Shown: in pieces, positions 52,376-60,643 of the stretch
Layout of the letters: each line of letters opens with the position of its first letter
Position numbering within the stretch: the first letter of the stretch is position 1
From: Verrucomicrobiaceae bacterium
Lineage (GTDB): Bacteria > Verrucomicrobiota > Verrucomicrobiia > Verrucomicrobiales > Verrucomicrobiaceae
Length of the DNA stretch: 64,000 nt
Assembly (NCBI GenBank): GCA_027486585.1
Contig: JAIXOU010000045.1
Span: forward strand, 27,344 to 91,343
Direction: 5' to 3'
Notes under the pieces: model-generated
Told to the model about the DNA's origin: nothing
What the model saw: only the letters and a program-made list of their open reading frames with translations
Databases searched by the model: none
Program-made: the position numbers and the translations under genes

Positions 52376-54520
52376 TTAGAAAGTGAGTTGAACTCCGAGC
52401 ATCAAGGTGCGCGGGGCACCTGGCTGGATGATGTTCTGATTGATCGATGAGGCGTAGAATTGCTGGTCAAAAAGATTCTCCACATCAAAGGTGACGCGGA
52501 CGTTTTTGGTCGCTTGCCAATAAGATAGCACTTTGAATGTGATATAGTCGGGCAGATCCAGGGTCCCTTGCTCGTTGCCGGTGCGCTCACCTACATAGAT
52601 GCCTCCACCACCGATTCCAAGGCGTCCATAACGTCCGAGGTCAAACTCTTGGACCGCAAGCAGGCTGGCATTGATGCTCGGAATATTGAGTAATTGGCCG
52701 CCAGGTGTGAAGGCCTCGGTTTCATCATATTTCACATGCTGATAAGTCAGGCTGGCAGAAATGCGCAAGCTGTCTGTCACAGATCCAGACATATCAAATT
52801 CAATGCCTCGGCTATTCACCTGGCCGCCATTGAGCAAAAAGACGCCTGAGATATCGGCGGGATCAAAGCGGAGCACGTTGCGCTTTTGAATATCAAAAAT
52901 GGCCAGTGTGGCTCCCAACCTGCCGTCTTGGCTCTGGTATTTCATGCCAAATTCTACAGCTCTGCCGCGTTCAGGATCAAAGGTGTTTAGAGCCATATCC
53001 GTGCCTGCATTGGGGCGGAAGGATTGGCTGAAGCTTGTGTAAAAACTGATCGTGTCTGTCGGTAGCCATGTGATGGCTGCACGTGGAGACCAGGCACTGT
53101 CATCTTGGAAAGTTGTCCGAGATGCGACACGGTCCAGCATGCGCTGGCGGTAGCGGTCGTGGCGGGCACCGAGGAGGATGTTCCAGTGCTTGCCAATGGA
53201 AATGAGATCCTGATAAAACAAGGCAAAGCCCTGCTGTGTCTCGGTGCGGTCCCAGACCGTCGTTGTAAGGGCGGGCTTGGCTTGACCATAGACTGGGTTG
53301 TAAATATTCAGAGGCGTAGCGTAATTGCCAGAGCGGAGAATTTGATCTGTCTCAAACCAATACGTCTCCATGCCTACTAGCAGGGTGTGCTCCAGCGGCC
53401 CGGTCGTGATCTTACCGCCGATTTCGGCTTGGATATCCCAATCTTGAGAGTCATAATCACGTAAGCGGTAGCGGCGGCGCATCAGGCCCGTTGTCGCATT
53501 CACATCCCGCGTTTCACTCGAGTAGCCGAAAAGTGAGTTTTGCTTGTAGGCAGCCCCCAGACGCACAAACCAGTCTTCATCAAATTTGTGGGTGAGTCTT
53601 AATTGGCTGGTGTGATTGCGGTTTTGCATCGGCTCATCATCGGGCTCGCCAAAGAAGCGTTCGTCTGGCACTGCGCCGAGTTGAAAGTTGGGTTGTGCAG
53701 CTGTGCCGCGGTTAAGAGCAAAGACGCCACGATCAAAATCTGAGAGGGCGCTTAGGTATTCACCAAAGTATTCCAGCGTGGTGTTTTCGGTGATTTTCCA
53801 TGTGAAGGCACCAGAGTAGAAATTGCGGCTGCTGCCGATGAAATCTCGGAAGGAGTTTGCGTCCTCATAGGCATAGTTGAGACGATACGCGAAGGTATCC
53901 GTGAGTGGTCCACTGCTATCAAAAGTCTGGCGGAAGAAATCAAAGCTGCCGATCATACTCTGCATGCTGTGGTGCCATTCCCACAGAGGCTTTTTTGTCG
54001 TGACATTGATGGTGCCACCTGGATCTCCAGCACCAAAGAGAGCAGCGCTGGGGCCTTTGAGGAACTCGATGTTTTCCACATTCACCGTATCACGCGGCCC
54101 ATTGAAGCCACGGTTAGCAGGAAAGCCGTTTACCAAGTAGGCAAGACCTGCATTGTTTGCATCCCCAGTGAAGCCGCGCACGGCGTAATTTTCCCATAAG
54201 CCACCGCCAAAGTTGTTTTGCAGTGAGACGCCGCTGACGTATTCAAAAGCGTCTTGCATACGCACGGCGGTGATGTCTTGAAGCTGCTGATTGGTGACGA
54301 CGCGAATGGACTGCGGAACCTCGCGGAGGGGCACATCAAGGCGTGTTCCACCAAAGTTTGTGGGGTCGTAGAGCTTTGGCTCGTCTCTATCTGCCGTGAC
54401 AACAATTTCTTTCAATTCGGTTACCTCGCCAGTCGTTGGATTCGGCGGATTTTGGGCAGCTAATGAGTCTGCAAAAAGAAGACAAAGAAGGATGTGTTTG
54501 AATGGAAATCGGACTTGCAT
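52376..54520 (-). CDS. TonB-dependent siderophore-type receptor
   Basis: 714 residues from the ATG at 54520, preceded by GGAGG and beginning a signal peptide (FPFKHILLCLLFADSLAA|QN). The TonB box/plug region has KEIVVTA, then LREVPQSIRVVTNQQLQD and GGLWENYAVRGFTGDANN, LKGPSAALFGAGDPGGTINVTTK. The barrel ends in RTLMLGVQLTF. The sequence type is that of TonB-siderophore receptors. The TGCAA-N5-TTGCG box overlaps its upstream region and is shared with the divergent ABC genes. The cargo could be a metallophore, haem or a simple metal chelate. Confidence 0.92.
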   Translation of the reverse strand: MQVRFPFKHILLCLLFADSLAAQNPPNPTTGEVTELKEIVVTADRDEPKLYDPTNFGGTRLDVPLREVPQSIRVVTNQQLQDITAVRMQDAFEYVSGVSLQNNFGGGLWENYAVRGFTGDANNAGLAYLVNGFPANRGFNGPRDTVNVENIEFLKGPSAALFGAGDPGGTINVTTKKPLWEWHHSMQSMIGSFDFFRQTFDSSGPLTDTFAYRLNYAYEDANSFRDFIGSSRNFYSGAFTWKITENTTLEYFGEYLSALSDFDRGVFALNRGTAAQPNFQLGAVPDERFFGEPDDEPMQNRNHTSQLRLTHKFDEDWFVRLGAAYKQNSLFGYSSETRDVNATTGLMRRRYRLRDYDSQDWDIQAEIGGKITTGPLEHTLLVGMETYWFETDQILRSGNYATPLNIYNPVYGQAKPALTTTVWDRTETQQGFALFYQDLISIGKHWNILLGARHDRYRQRMLDRVASRTTFQDDSAWSPRAAITWLPTDTISFYTSFSQSFRPNAGTDMALNTFDPERGRAVEFGMKYQSQDGRLGATLAIFDIQKRNVLRFDPADISGVFLLNGGQVNSRGIEFDMSGSVTDSLRISASLTYQHVKYDETEAFTPGGQLLNIPSINASLLAVQEFDLGRYGRLGIGGGGIYVGERTGNEQGTLDLPDYITFKVLSYWQATKNVRVTFDVENLFDQQFYASSINQNIIQPGAPRTLMLGVQLTF

Positions 54521-54535
54521 GAACCTCCACACAAA

Positions 54536-54550
54536 CGCAATATAGTTGCA
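54536..54550. promoter_or_regulatory. TGCAA-N5-TTGC palindrome in the TonB receptor / ABC divergent promoter
   Basis: On the plus strand CGCAA TATAG TTGCA; read on the minus strand, TGCAA CTATA TTGCG. The outer base pair is mismatched (G instead of A). It lies 16-30 bases before the receptor start and 30-44 bases before the GTG start of the ABC permease, so one site could control both directions. Confidence 0.6.
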
Positions 54551-54579
54551 GTTCAAAGGATTTTTTTGTTAAATTACTC

Positions 54580-55986
54580 GTGGCCTTACCTTTACCCCCC
54601 ATCACCCTTACAGAAATTCGATTGATCTGGAGAAGACGATCCACGTGGGGATTGTTTGGCGGGTTTGTGCTGCTGATGGCGGCGGCAGCGGCTCTCAGTG
54701 GCCTGCGCCAAGATCGCGAAAAACGCCAGCAGGCAAATTACCAACAGCTCGTGCGGGAGCAGTGGTTGGCACAGCCAGATAGGCATCCGCACCGAGCTGC
54801 CCATTATGGCACCTTCGCGTTTAAGCCACGTAGCGTGCTCGCCGCTTATGAGCCGGGTATTGAGAGCTATGCGGGCCGCATTCAGTTCCTTGAGGCCCAC
54901 CGGCAGAATGGGGCGAACTTTGCAGAGGCGGGTACACTCTCCGCCGCTTCGCGGCTGGGGGAACTCTCTCCGGGCTTTCTCGTAGAGGCCGTGCTGGCGC
55001 TAATGATTGTCATCATCGGGCATGGAGTGATGGCGGCAGAAATAGAAAGTGGTCGTGTGCGGCTGCTGCGTGCCCAGCTCGGCCAGCGAAGTAAGGTCCT
55101 GTGGAGTGCCAAGGCTCTGGGTCTATGGATTGGCATCTCACCCTTCGTCGTGGTTGCTGCTGTGCTGCCGATGCTGCTGGCTTTTTCAGATGAGCAGGCC
55201 GTTTTGAGCCGCGTGGGGCTGCTGTTAGGCTGTATTTTCGGCTACAGCGTGCTGTGGGTGCTGCTGGTGACGGCGATATCAGCCCTCAGTCGCACCACAC
55301 AGCAGGCATTGGCACTCGGCATGTGCTTGTGGCTGGCATCAAGCGTGATTTTTCCGCGTGTGGCTTCTGGGGTGGCTGCCGCGTGGCACCCGCTGCCTGA
55401 CAAAAGCGAGTTCAACGCACGCCTCGCTGAAGAACTTGGGAAACTCGGCGATTCTCACAACGCGAATGATCCTGCTTTTGTCACTCTGAAAGAAGAGACA
55501 CTGCGTAAGTATGGCGTGAGTCGTGTCGAGGATCTGCCCTTCAATTATAAGGGGCTGGTCATGGCGGAAGGGGAGGAGCAGTCTGCCCGCGTCTTTGCAC
55601 AGGAATTGGCTAAAATTGAAGATGTGCAGTCCAGTCAGGCTGCCTTTTTAGAGGTGGCCGCATGGCTCTCTCCTGCACTTGCCTTGCGTGAGATCACCTC
55701 TCGGCTCTGTGGCACGGATGCGGCAGGCCAACGGCGCTTTATCCGTGAAGCAGAAGCGTATCGTTTCAGCCTCATCCAGCAGCTCAATCACATGCAGCGC
55801 GACCACACCGCCTACGCGGGGAAAAATGTTCAACGCATCTCCTCGGATCACTTTGATGAGATCGCAGATTTTCAACCCACACCGCCAAGTCTCAGCACTG
55901 CGTTGGCAGGTTCTGTTGGCAATTGGTCCGCGCTCTGCATGTGGGGCCTGCTCGCCATCACTCTCGGAAGGAGGGCCGCACGATGA
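54580..55986 (+). CDS. ABC-2 type permease with DUF3526-like extracytoplasmic part
   Basis: 468 residues starting at a GTG. About six membrane helices surround a long periplasmic stretch (about 35-130 and 265-420). It includes HYGTFAFKPRSVLAAYEPGIESYAG and GHGVMAAEIESGRVRLLRAQ, features of the DUF3526/NosY-type permeases. It overlaps the next permease by 4 bases. It is one half of a heterodimeric transporter with genes 55983-57344 and 57341-58000. Export or import cannot be decided, although ABC-2 permeases are usually exporters. Confidence 0.75.
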   Translation: MALPLPPITLTEIRLIWRRRSTWGLFGGFVLLMAAAAALSGLRQDREKRQQANYQQLVREQWLAQPDRHPHRAAHYGTFAFKPRSVLAAYEPGIESYAGRIQFLEAHRQNGANFAEAGTLSAASRLGELSPGFLVEAVLALMIVIIGHGVMAAEIESGRVRLLRAQLGQRSKVLWSAKALGLWIGISPFVVVAAVLPMLLAFSDEQAVLSRVGLLLGCIFGYSVLWVLLVTAISALSRTTQQALALGMCLWLASSVIFPRVASGVAAAWHPLPDKSEFNARLAEELGKLGDSHNANDPAFVTLKEETLRKYGVSRVEDLPFNYKGLVMAEGEEQSARVFAQELAKIEDVQSSQAAFLEVAAWLSPALALREITSRLCGTDAAGQRRFIREAEAYRFSLIQQLNHMQRDHTAYAGKNVQRISSDHFDEIADFQPTPPSLSTALAGSVGNWSALCMWGLLAITLGRRAAR

Positions 55987-57344
55987 AGCGCCTCCTGCAG
56001 ATCGAATGGCTGCGCCTGCGCCGCTCCAGTGCCGCGTGGTGGCTGCTCGGTGGACTTTTTGCCGCTGGTCTTGCTGCGATTTTTCTTGGTCATGCTTTTC
56101 AGCAGGCGCAGCAGGTCGAGATCGCTGATCTGGATACCCAGTTTGAAAAGCAAAGTCAGCGCCACGAGCACCGCTATCAGGAGAAGGGCGAGCACAGCGG
56201 CTATTGGGCTTACTACAGCTTCTTTCCCGTGCATCAGCCGCCGAGTCCGCTCGCCGCTGTGAGCTGGGGCCTGCGTGACCTTGCTCCGTTTGTGACGTGG
56301 GTGCGGCTACTCGGTCTGGAGCAGCAGCTCTATGAATCCGGTCTTGGCAATCCGCAGTTGCAGGCGCTTGGGCAGTTTGACCTTACCTTTGTGTTAGGCG
56401 TGCTTGCACCGCTCGTTTTGCTGTTGCTGGGTCATGATGTACTGAGCCGAGATCGGGGGCTTGGCTCGCTACCTCTGCTCGCAGCGCAGGCGGGCGGCCT
56501 TGGGAGAATCTTCGCTGCGAGGTTGCTGGTGCGTTTTGCGATGGTTGCTTTGGTAAGCGTGCTGCTTTTTTGTGTCGCTACGGTCGTCTTGGACTTGCCC
56601 TGGTCAGCCGATAGTCTTGCGTGGCTTTTCATCGTGCTAGTGGGCTTGTTGCCATGGCTGGGCATTGCAGCACTCATCGCTGCGCGGGCGCAGAGCGTGG
56701 CCGCCAGTCTGTCTGCGGCCATGACAGCGTTTGTGGTGCTCGTCATACTCATGCCTGCAATGCTGAATCTCACACTTAGCACTCTGTTCCCCGTGCCGGA
56801 GGGGCTAGAGCTTACCGTGCGGCAGCGGCAGGTCATGCATGATAGTTGGGATCAGCCTCGCCAGGCGAATTATGACTCATTTCTTGCCCGCCAGCCCGAG
56901 TATCGCGGCCCCTTTCCCACGGTGCCTGAGGCGGATTTCACCTGGCGCTGGTATTATGCCATGCATGAAAACGCCGATCACGCTGTATTGGGGCTCGCCA
57001 CGCAGCACCTCAAGCACCTGCGCCAGCGGCATCAGTGGTCCCAGCGGCTCGCCTGGCTCTCACCACCCGCGATGACGCAGACCATGCTTTGTGCCCGAGC
57101 TGGGACGGATCTCGATGCACACTTACTGCACCTTGAAACGGTACGTTCCTTTCACCAGCAGCTCAAAAAGCATTTCTTCCCCATCATCTTTGCTGAGACC
57201 ATTTTGCCGCCGGGAGCCACCCGCAGCTTTCCACGTTTCACAAGCCCCGCACCTGCTCCAGCTGCCCCGCTAAGTCTTTGGCCGCCATTGCTGTTAGCAG
57301 CCCTACTTCTGCCCTTTGCCCGCCCTCGGGCTGTCCTGTCATGA
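55983..57344 (+). CDS. Second ABC-2 permease, DUF3526-like
   Basis: 453 residues from the ATG at 55983 (MKRLLQIEWLRLRRSSA). The same layout as the upstream permease: a cytoplasmic start, a first helix, a long periplasmic part (HSGYWAYYSFFPVHQPPSPLAA) and a helix bundle with LGHDVLSRDRGLGSLPLLAAQAGG. The two are probably paralogous halves of one transporter. It ends in a Pro/Ala/Leu-rich helix and overlaps the ATPase gene by 4 bases. Confidence 0.75.
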   Translation: MKRLLQIEWLRLRRSSAAWWLLGGLFAAGLAAIFLGHAFQQAQQVEIADLDTQFEKQSQRHEHRYQEKGEHSGYWAYYSFFPVHQPPSPLAAVSWGLRDLAPFVTWVRLLGLEQQLYESGLGNPQLQALGQFDLTFVLGVLAPLVLLLLGHDVLSRDRGLGSLPLLAAQAGGLGRIFAARLLVRFAMVALVSVLLFCVATVVLDLPWSADSLAWLFIVLVGLLPWLGIAALIAARAQSVAASLSAAMTAFVVLVILMPAMLNLTLSTLFPVPEGLELTVRQRQVMHDSWDQPRQANYDSFLARQPEYRGPFPTVPEADFTWRWYYAMHENADHAVLGLATQHLKHLRQRHQWSQRLAWLSPPAMTQTMLCARAGTDLDAHLLHLETVRSFHQQLKKHFFPIIFAETILPPGATRSFPRFTSPAPAPAAPLSLWPPLLLAALLLPFARPRAVLS

Positions 57345-58000
57345 TCCAGCTCCAAAACGTCTCCAAAGCCTTTGGCGAAAATCTCGTCCTGAAAGATCTC
57401 AACCTCCACGTTGCGTCCGGTCGCATCCTCGGCCTGCTCGGCGGTAATGGTGCGGGTAAGACCACCACGCTTAATCTGATCCTCGGTTTTCTAAAGCCCG
57501 ACAGTGGCACCGTGAGCATCTCTGGTGAATGTGCCTACATACCTGAAAACGTCGCGCTGTATCCCGAGCTCACCGGCTTGGAAAACCTTCGTGCCTTCAC
57601 GGCCTATGCCGGCCGTGATTTGAGTGATGCTGAGGCCTCTGCCCTGCTCGACCGCGTCGGTTTGGCCCAAGAGGCTCGTAATCGCCGACTCGGGTCCTAT
57701 TCCAAAGGCATGCGTCAGCGCATCGCTATCGCCATTGCTCTTGCGCGGCAGGTCAAAGTTTTCCTCCTGGACGAGCCTACCACAGGCCTCGATCCGGCTG
57801 CAGTGCAAGAGCTCGCTCGACTGCTGCGCCAGCTCGCTGCTGAGGGCGCAGCCATTCTTCTCACCACGCATGATCTTTGGCATCTATCCATCGACAGCGA
57901 TGAAGTCGCCATCCTCCATCGGGGGACCGTCGTCGATCACTTCGAGATGACGGGGCAAAGCGTCAGCCAGCTTTCCGAGCGATACCTCCGCGTGAAGTAA
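57341..58000 (+). CDS. ABC transporter ATP-binding protein
   Basis: 219 residues from the ATG at 57341, which overlaps the permease stop. Walker A is GGNGAGKTT, the signature is YSKGMRQR, Walker B is VFLLDEPTTGLD and the switch His is in LLTTHDLWH. The short form is typical of CcmA/NosF-type ATPases that drive ABC-2 permeases, here the two DUF3526-like proteins. It is the last gene of the operon. Confidence 0.92.
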   Translation: MIQLQNVSKAFGENLVLKDLNLHVASGRILGLLGGNGAGKTTTLNLILGFLKPDSGTVSISGECAYIPENVALYPELTGLENLRAFTAYAGRDLSDAEASALLDRVGLAQEARNRRLGSYSKGMRQRIAIAIALARQVKVFLLDEPTTGLDPAAVQELARLLRQLAAEGAAILLTTHDLWHLSIDSDEVAILHRGTVVDHFEMTGQSVSQLSERYLRVK

Positions 58001-58160
58001 CGCACAACTGCTTTATCGTAAGCCTTGAACCTACTTGGGTGACACCGCCCGAGAGGCGAAGAAGCCTTGTGGAATCAATGACGGATGCAAATCGGCGGTC
58101 AGCCATTCCTGAATCTAGGTTGAAATAAGAGTCATGTGAGTGCAGAAGAACCGAGAGAAT

Positions 58161-58658
58161 ATGAGTCAAACAATCCGCCCATGGTATTGGCCCGCAAGAG
58201 GACAGCCTGAAAGAACTGAGCCCTTCACCTGGATTGTCGAAGGCGTCATCGCGGCATCGTGGTGGCCTGATCCGTATGTGTTTGAGATTTACGAGGAGCA
58301 GAACATCCGAGCAGTCGTGAATTGTTGCGAGTTCGACAATCGCCAGGATGTGCCGAGCCAGTTCGACTACTATCACATCAACGTGCCCGACTATGGTGTG
58401 CCGACAGATGCGCAGATCGAGCAATTCGTGAGCTTGATGGACAAGCACCATGCCGCTCGCGAAGCTGTCGTGGTGCATTGTGTGGCAGGTTGCGGCCGGA
58501 CGGGGCAGTTCATCGTCGCCTGGTGCGCCAAGGCTGGGTTCATCCCCGCGAAGACTGATCCTGTGCAATGGGTTCGAGCACGCCGAAAATGTTGCCTAGA
58601 AACCCGCGAGCAGACCGACTGCGCCAAGCGATGGATGACGAAGTATCGGCCAGGGTGA
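58161..58658 (+). CDS. Dual-specificity / tyrosine phosphatase-like protein
   Basis: 165 residues from the ATG at 58161 (GAGAG 4 bases upstream). The P-loop VVHCVAGCGRTG holds Cys107 and Arg113 (HC-x5-R). Asp77 in VPDYGVP is the likely general acid. The Trp-rich N-terminus (PWYWPARGQPE, FTWIVEGVIAASWWPDP) resembles atypical dual-specificity phosphatases from bacteria. It lies 160 bases after the ABC operon without an obvious link. Confidence 0.8.
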   Translation: MSQTIRPWYWPARGQPERTEPFTWIVEGVIAASWWPDPYVFEIYEEQNIRAVVNCCEFDNRQDVPSQFDYYHINVPDYGVPTDAQIEQFVSLMDKHHAAREAVVVHCVAGCGRTGQFIVAWCAKAGFIPAKTDPVQWVRARRKCCLETREQTDCAKRWMTKYRPG

Positions 58659-58670
58659 TCCCGTCTGACT

Positions 58671-59903
58671 TTAAACGACTTCGTGAATCTCAGGCTCTTC
58701 AGGCATCCACTCTGGAAAGGGATCGGGAAGCTGCATCCAGGCATTGGGGCCTTTGTTGAACTCGGCTTCTGTGAGCAGGGTCGCGTCGAATTGAGCGGTG
58801 AGTGCAGCCTTGTCCATCTCACGGCCAATGATGACGATCTCGGTACGGCGGTCTCCATAGGGACCCTCGATATTGCCACGAATTTCGGCAAGACTTTCTT
58901 CGTCCTGTGGCCATTCATTTTCAGCAACGGCACTCCAGAAGAAGCCCATGGCACGGGTGTCACGCAGGACTCCAGCTTGCGAAACATAGCCCGCTAACTC
59001 CATGCGGGTGGCCAGCCAAAACATGCCTTTGGCCCGGATGACGCCCTCCCAGGCACCACGAAGTAACGCATTGAGCCGCTGTGGATGGAATGGGCGGCGG
59101 GCACGATAGACAAAGCTACTGATACCATATTCTTCCGTCTCCGGTGTGTGACCACTGAGGCTGTCCAGCCAGCCTTTGTTCTGCTCGGCCTCCGCCATGG
59201 CAAAGAGTCCGGTATCTAGCACAGTGGTGAGCGGCACTTCACTCTTGCGGGTGAGATGAACCTTAGCCTTTGGATTTAAAGCGTGAACGATGCCTTGGAT
59301 CTCATCCAGTTCATCGGCACTGACCGCATCGGTTTTGTTGATCAGGATGACATTCGCGAACTCGATCTGATCCGTGAGTAGATGAGCGATGGTGCGGGCA
59401 TCTTCACCAGTGACACCCATTTCACGGGACTGGAGGTCATCAGTGCTGTGATAGTCTTCCAGAAAGTTTCGCGCATCGACGACGGTGACCATGGTGTCGA
59501 GTTGAGCTAGGTCATTCAGGCTTTGGCCTGATTCATCTTCAAAGGTAAAGGTCTCAGCAACAGGCATCGGCTCTGAGACGCCAGTGGACTCGATCACCAG
59601 AGCATCGAAGCGACCTTCTTTCGCGAGCTTAGCCACCTCTAGCATTAAGTCCTCGCGCAGCGTGCAGCAGATGCAGCCATTGCTCATTTCCACCATCTTT
59701 TCTTCCGTGCGGGAGAGTTTGGCATCACCACTTTTCACGAGCTGAGCGTCCACATTCACCTCGCTCATATCATTGACGATAACCGCGACTTTTCGGCCCT
59801 CGCGGTTTCGCAGGATATGATTGAGAAGAGTGGTCTTCCCCGCACCAAGAAAGCCAGACAAAACGGTAACGGGAAGTTTAGGTGAAATGGTAGAGGTTTT
59901 CAT
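58671..59903 (-). CDS. COG0523 GTPase with intact CxCC (ZigA/YciC-like)
   Basis: 410 residues from the ATG at 59903. The G domain shows [23 protein letters not shown], then [14 protein letters not shown] (metal motif at residues 76-80), [10 protein letters not shown] and LINKTDAV. The C-terminal domain shows KGMFWLATR and WPQDEES. A His-poor C-terminus sets it apart from HypB/UreG. Typical members are induced under zinc limitation and hand metal to client enzymes. Half-sites of the shared palindrome lie directly before the start codon. Confidence 0.9.
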   Translation of the reverse strand: MKTSTISPKLPVTVLSGFLGAGKTTLLNHILRNREGRKVAVIVNDMSEVNVDAQLVKSGDAKLSRTEEKMVEMSNGCICCTLREDLMLEVAKLAKEGRFDALVIESTGVSEPMPVAETFTFEDESGQSLNDLAQLDTMVTVVDARNFLEDYHSTDDLQSREMGVTGEDARTIAHLLTDQIEFANVILINKTDAVSADELDEIQGIVHALNPKAKVHLTRKSEVPLTTVLDTGLFAMAEAEQNKGWLDSLSGHTPETEEYGISSFVYRARRPFHPQRLNALLRGAWEGVIRAKGMFWLATRMELAGYVSQAGVLRDTRAMGFFWSAVAENEWPQDEESLAEIRGNIEGPYGDRRTEIVIIGREMDKAALTAQFDATLLTEAEFNKGPNAWMQLPDPFPEWMPEEPEIHEVV

Positions 59904-59922
59904 AATGCAATACACTTGCATT
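59904..59922 (-). promoter_or_regulatory. AATGCAA-N5-TTGCATT box upstream of the CxCC COG0523 gene
   Basis: A perfect 7-bp-arm palindrome with a 5-base centre (TACAC). It abuts the start codon at 59903, so binding would overlap the transcription start or ribosome site. The core TGCAA-N5-TTGCA is the same as at 50029-50043. Confidence 0.7.
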
Positions 59923-59948
59923 TAATGGTTGCCGGATTAAATGCAAGT
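59914..59948 (-). repeat. 13-bp inverted repeat overlapping the box
   Basis: The arms ACTTGCATTTAAT (59914-59926) and ATTAAATGCAAGT (59936-59948) are perfect, with a 9-base centre. Together with 59904-59922 this gives three ATGCAA-type half-sites before the gene, suggesting two overlapping dimer sites. Confidence 0.7.
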
Positions 59949-60066
59949 TATTAGCGTTTGTTGATTTCTCTTTTTAGGCAGTCATTATCAGTAGCGGCGC
60001 ATATCCTTTACTTCTTTGTTTCACCCTGAGCATTGACCGGCTGCTGTGGCATGATAGCCATGAGTT

Positions 60067-60630
60067 ATGCGTCTTATCTCAGGCAGTGCGGGTGGTATCC
60101 CGCTGGAAGTTCCCAAGTCCGTCACCCGTCCCACTCAGGATCGGGTGAGGCAGGCGGTGTTTAATATGCTCGGCGATCTGATCGACGGGGCGCATGTGCT
60201 GGATGTCTTTGCGGGATCTGGGGCGCTGGGGCTGGAATGTTTAAGTCGAGGTGCGGCCAGCGCTTTATTGGTGGATCAGGATCGTGGAGCCTGTGAGGTG
60301 ATGAAAAAGAACATCGCTAAAACACGGCTTGAAGGTGCCAATGTGCGCCAGTCAGATGTCTTTAAAATCCTGCCTCAACTCATCAGTGCAGGGCAGTTGT
60401 TTGATCTGGTTTTTGCGGATCCTCCTTATGCGCACAAGCTGACCGATGTAAATCTGAGTGTGAAGCTGGCGGCTGATCCTGATTTCTTCAAAGTCGTGGC
60501 TCCAGGTGGTAGCGTCGTTCTGGAATGCATGGTGACAAAAGGTGGCAGCGCTTCATGGTCGCCCTGGGAAGTGGTGAGAGACCGTGAGTATGGCTCCACC
60601 CGCATCCTGTGGCTGCGTAAGCCGCTCTAG
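60067..60630 (+). CDS. rsmD: 16S rRNA (guanine-966-N2)-methyltransferase RsmD
   Basis: 187 residues. The N-terminus MRLISGSAGGIPLEVPKSVTRPTQDRVRQAVFNML is the RsmD pattern (ISG--GG--L--P---TRPT-DRVREA-FN-L). The SAM site is VLDVFAGSGALGLECLSRG, and the catalytic motif is FADPPY. It methylates G966 of 16S rRNA in the 30S subunit. It lies 13 bases ahead of waaA. Confidence 0.93.
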   Translation: MRLISGSAGGIPLEVPKSVTRPTQDRVRQAVFNMLGDLIDGAHVLDVFAGSGALGLECLSRGAASALLVDQDRGACEVMKKNIAKTRLEGANVRQSDVFKILPQLISAGQLFDLVFADPPYAHKLTDVNLSVKLAADPDFFKVVAPGGSVVLECMVTKGGSASWSPWEVVRDREYGSTRILWLRKPL

Positions 60631-60643
60631 TTCTCTGGTCACG

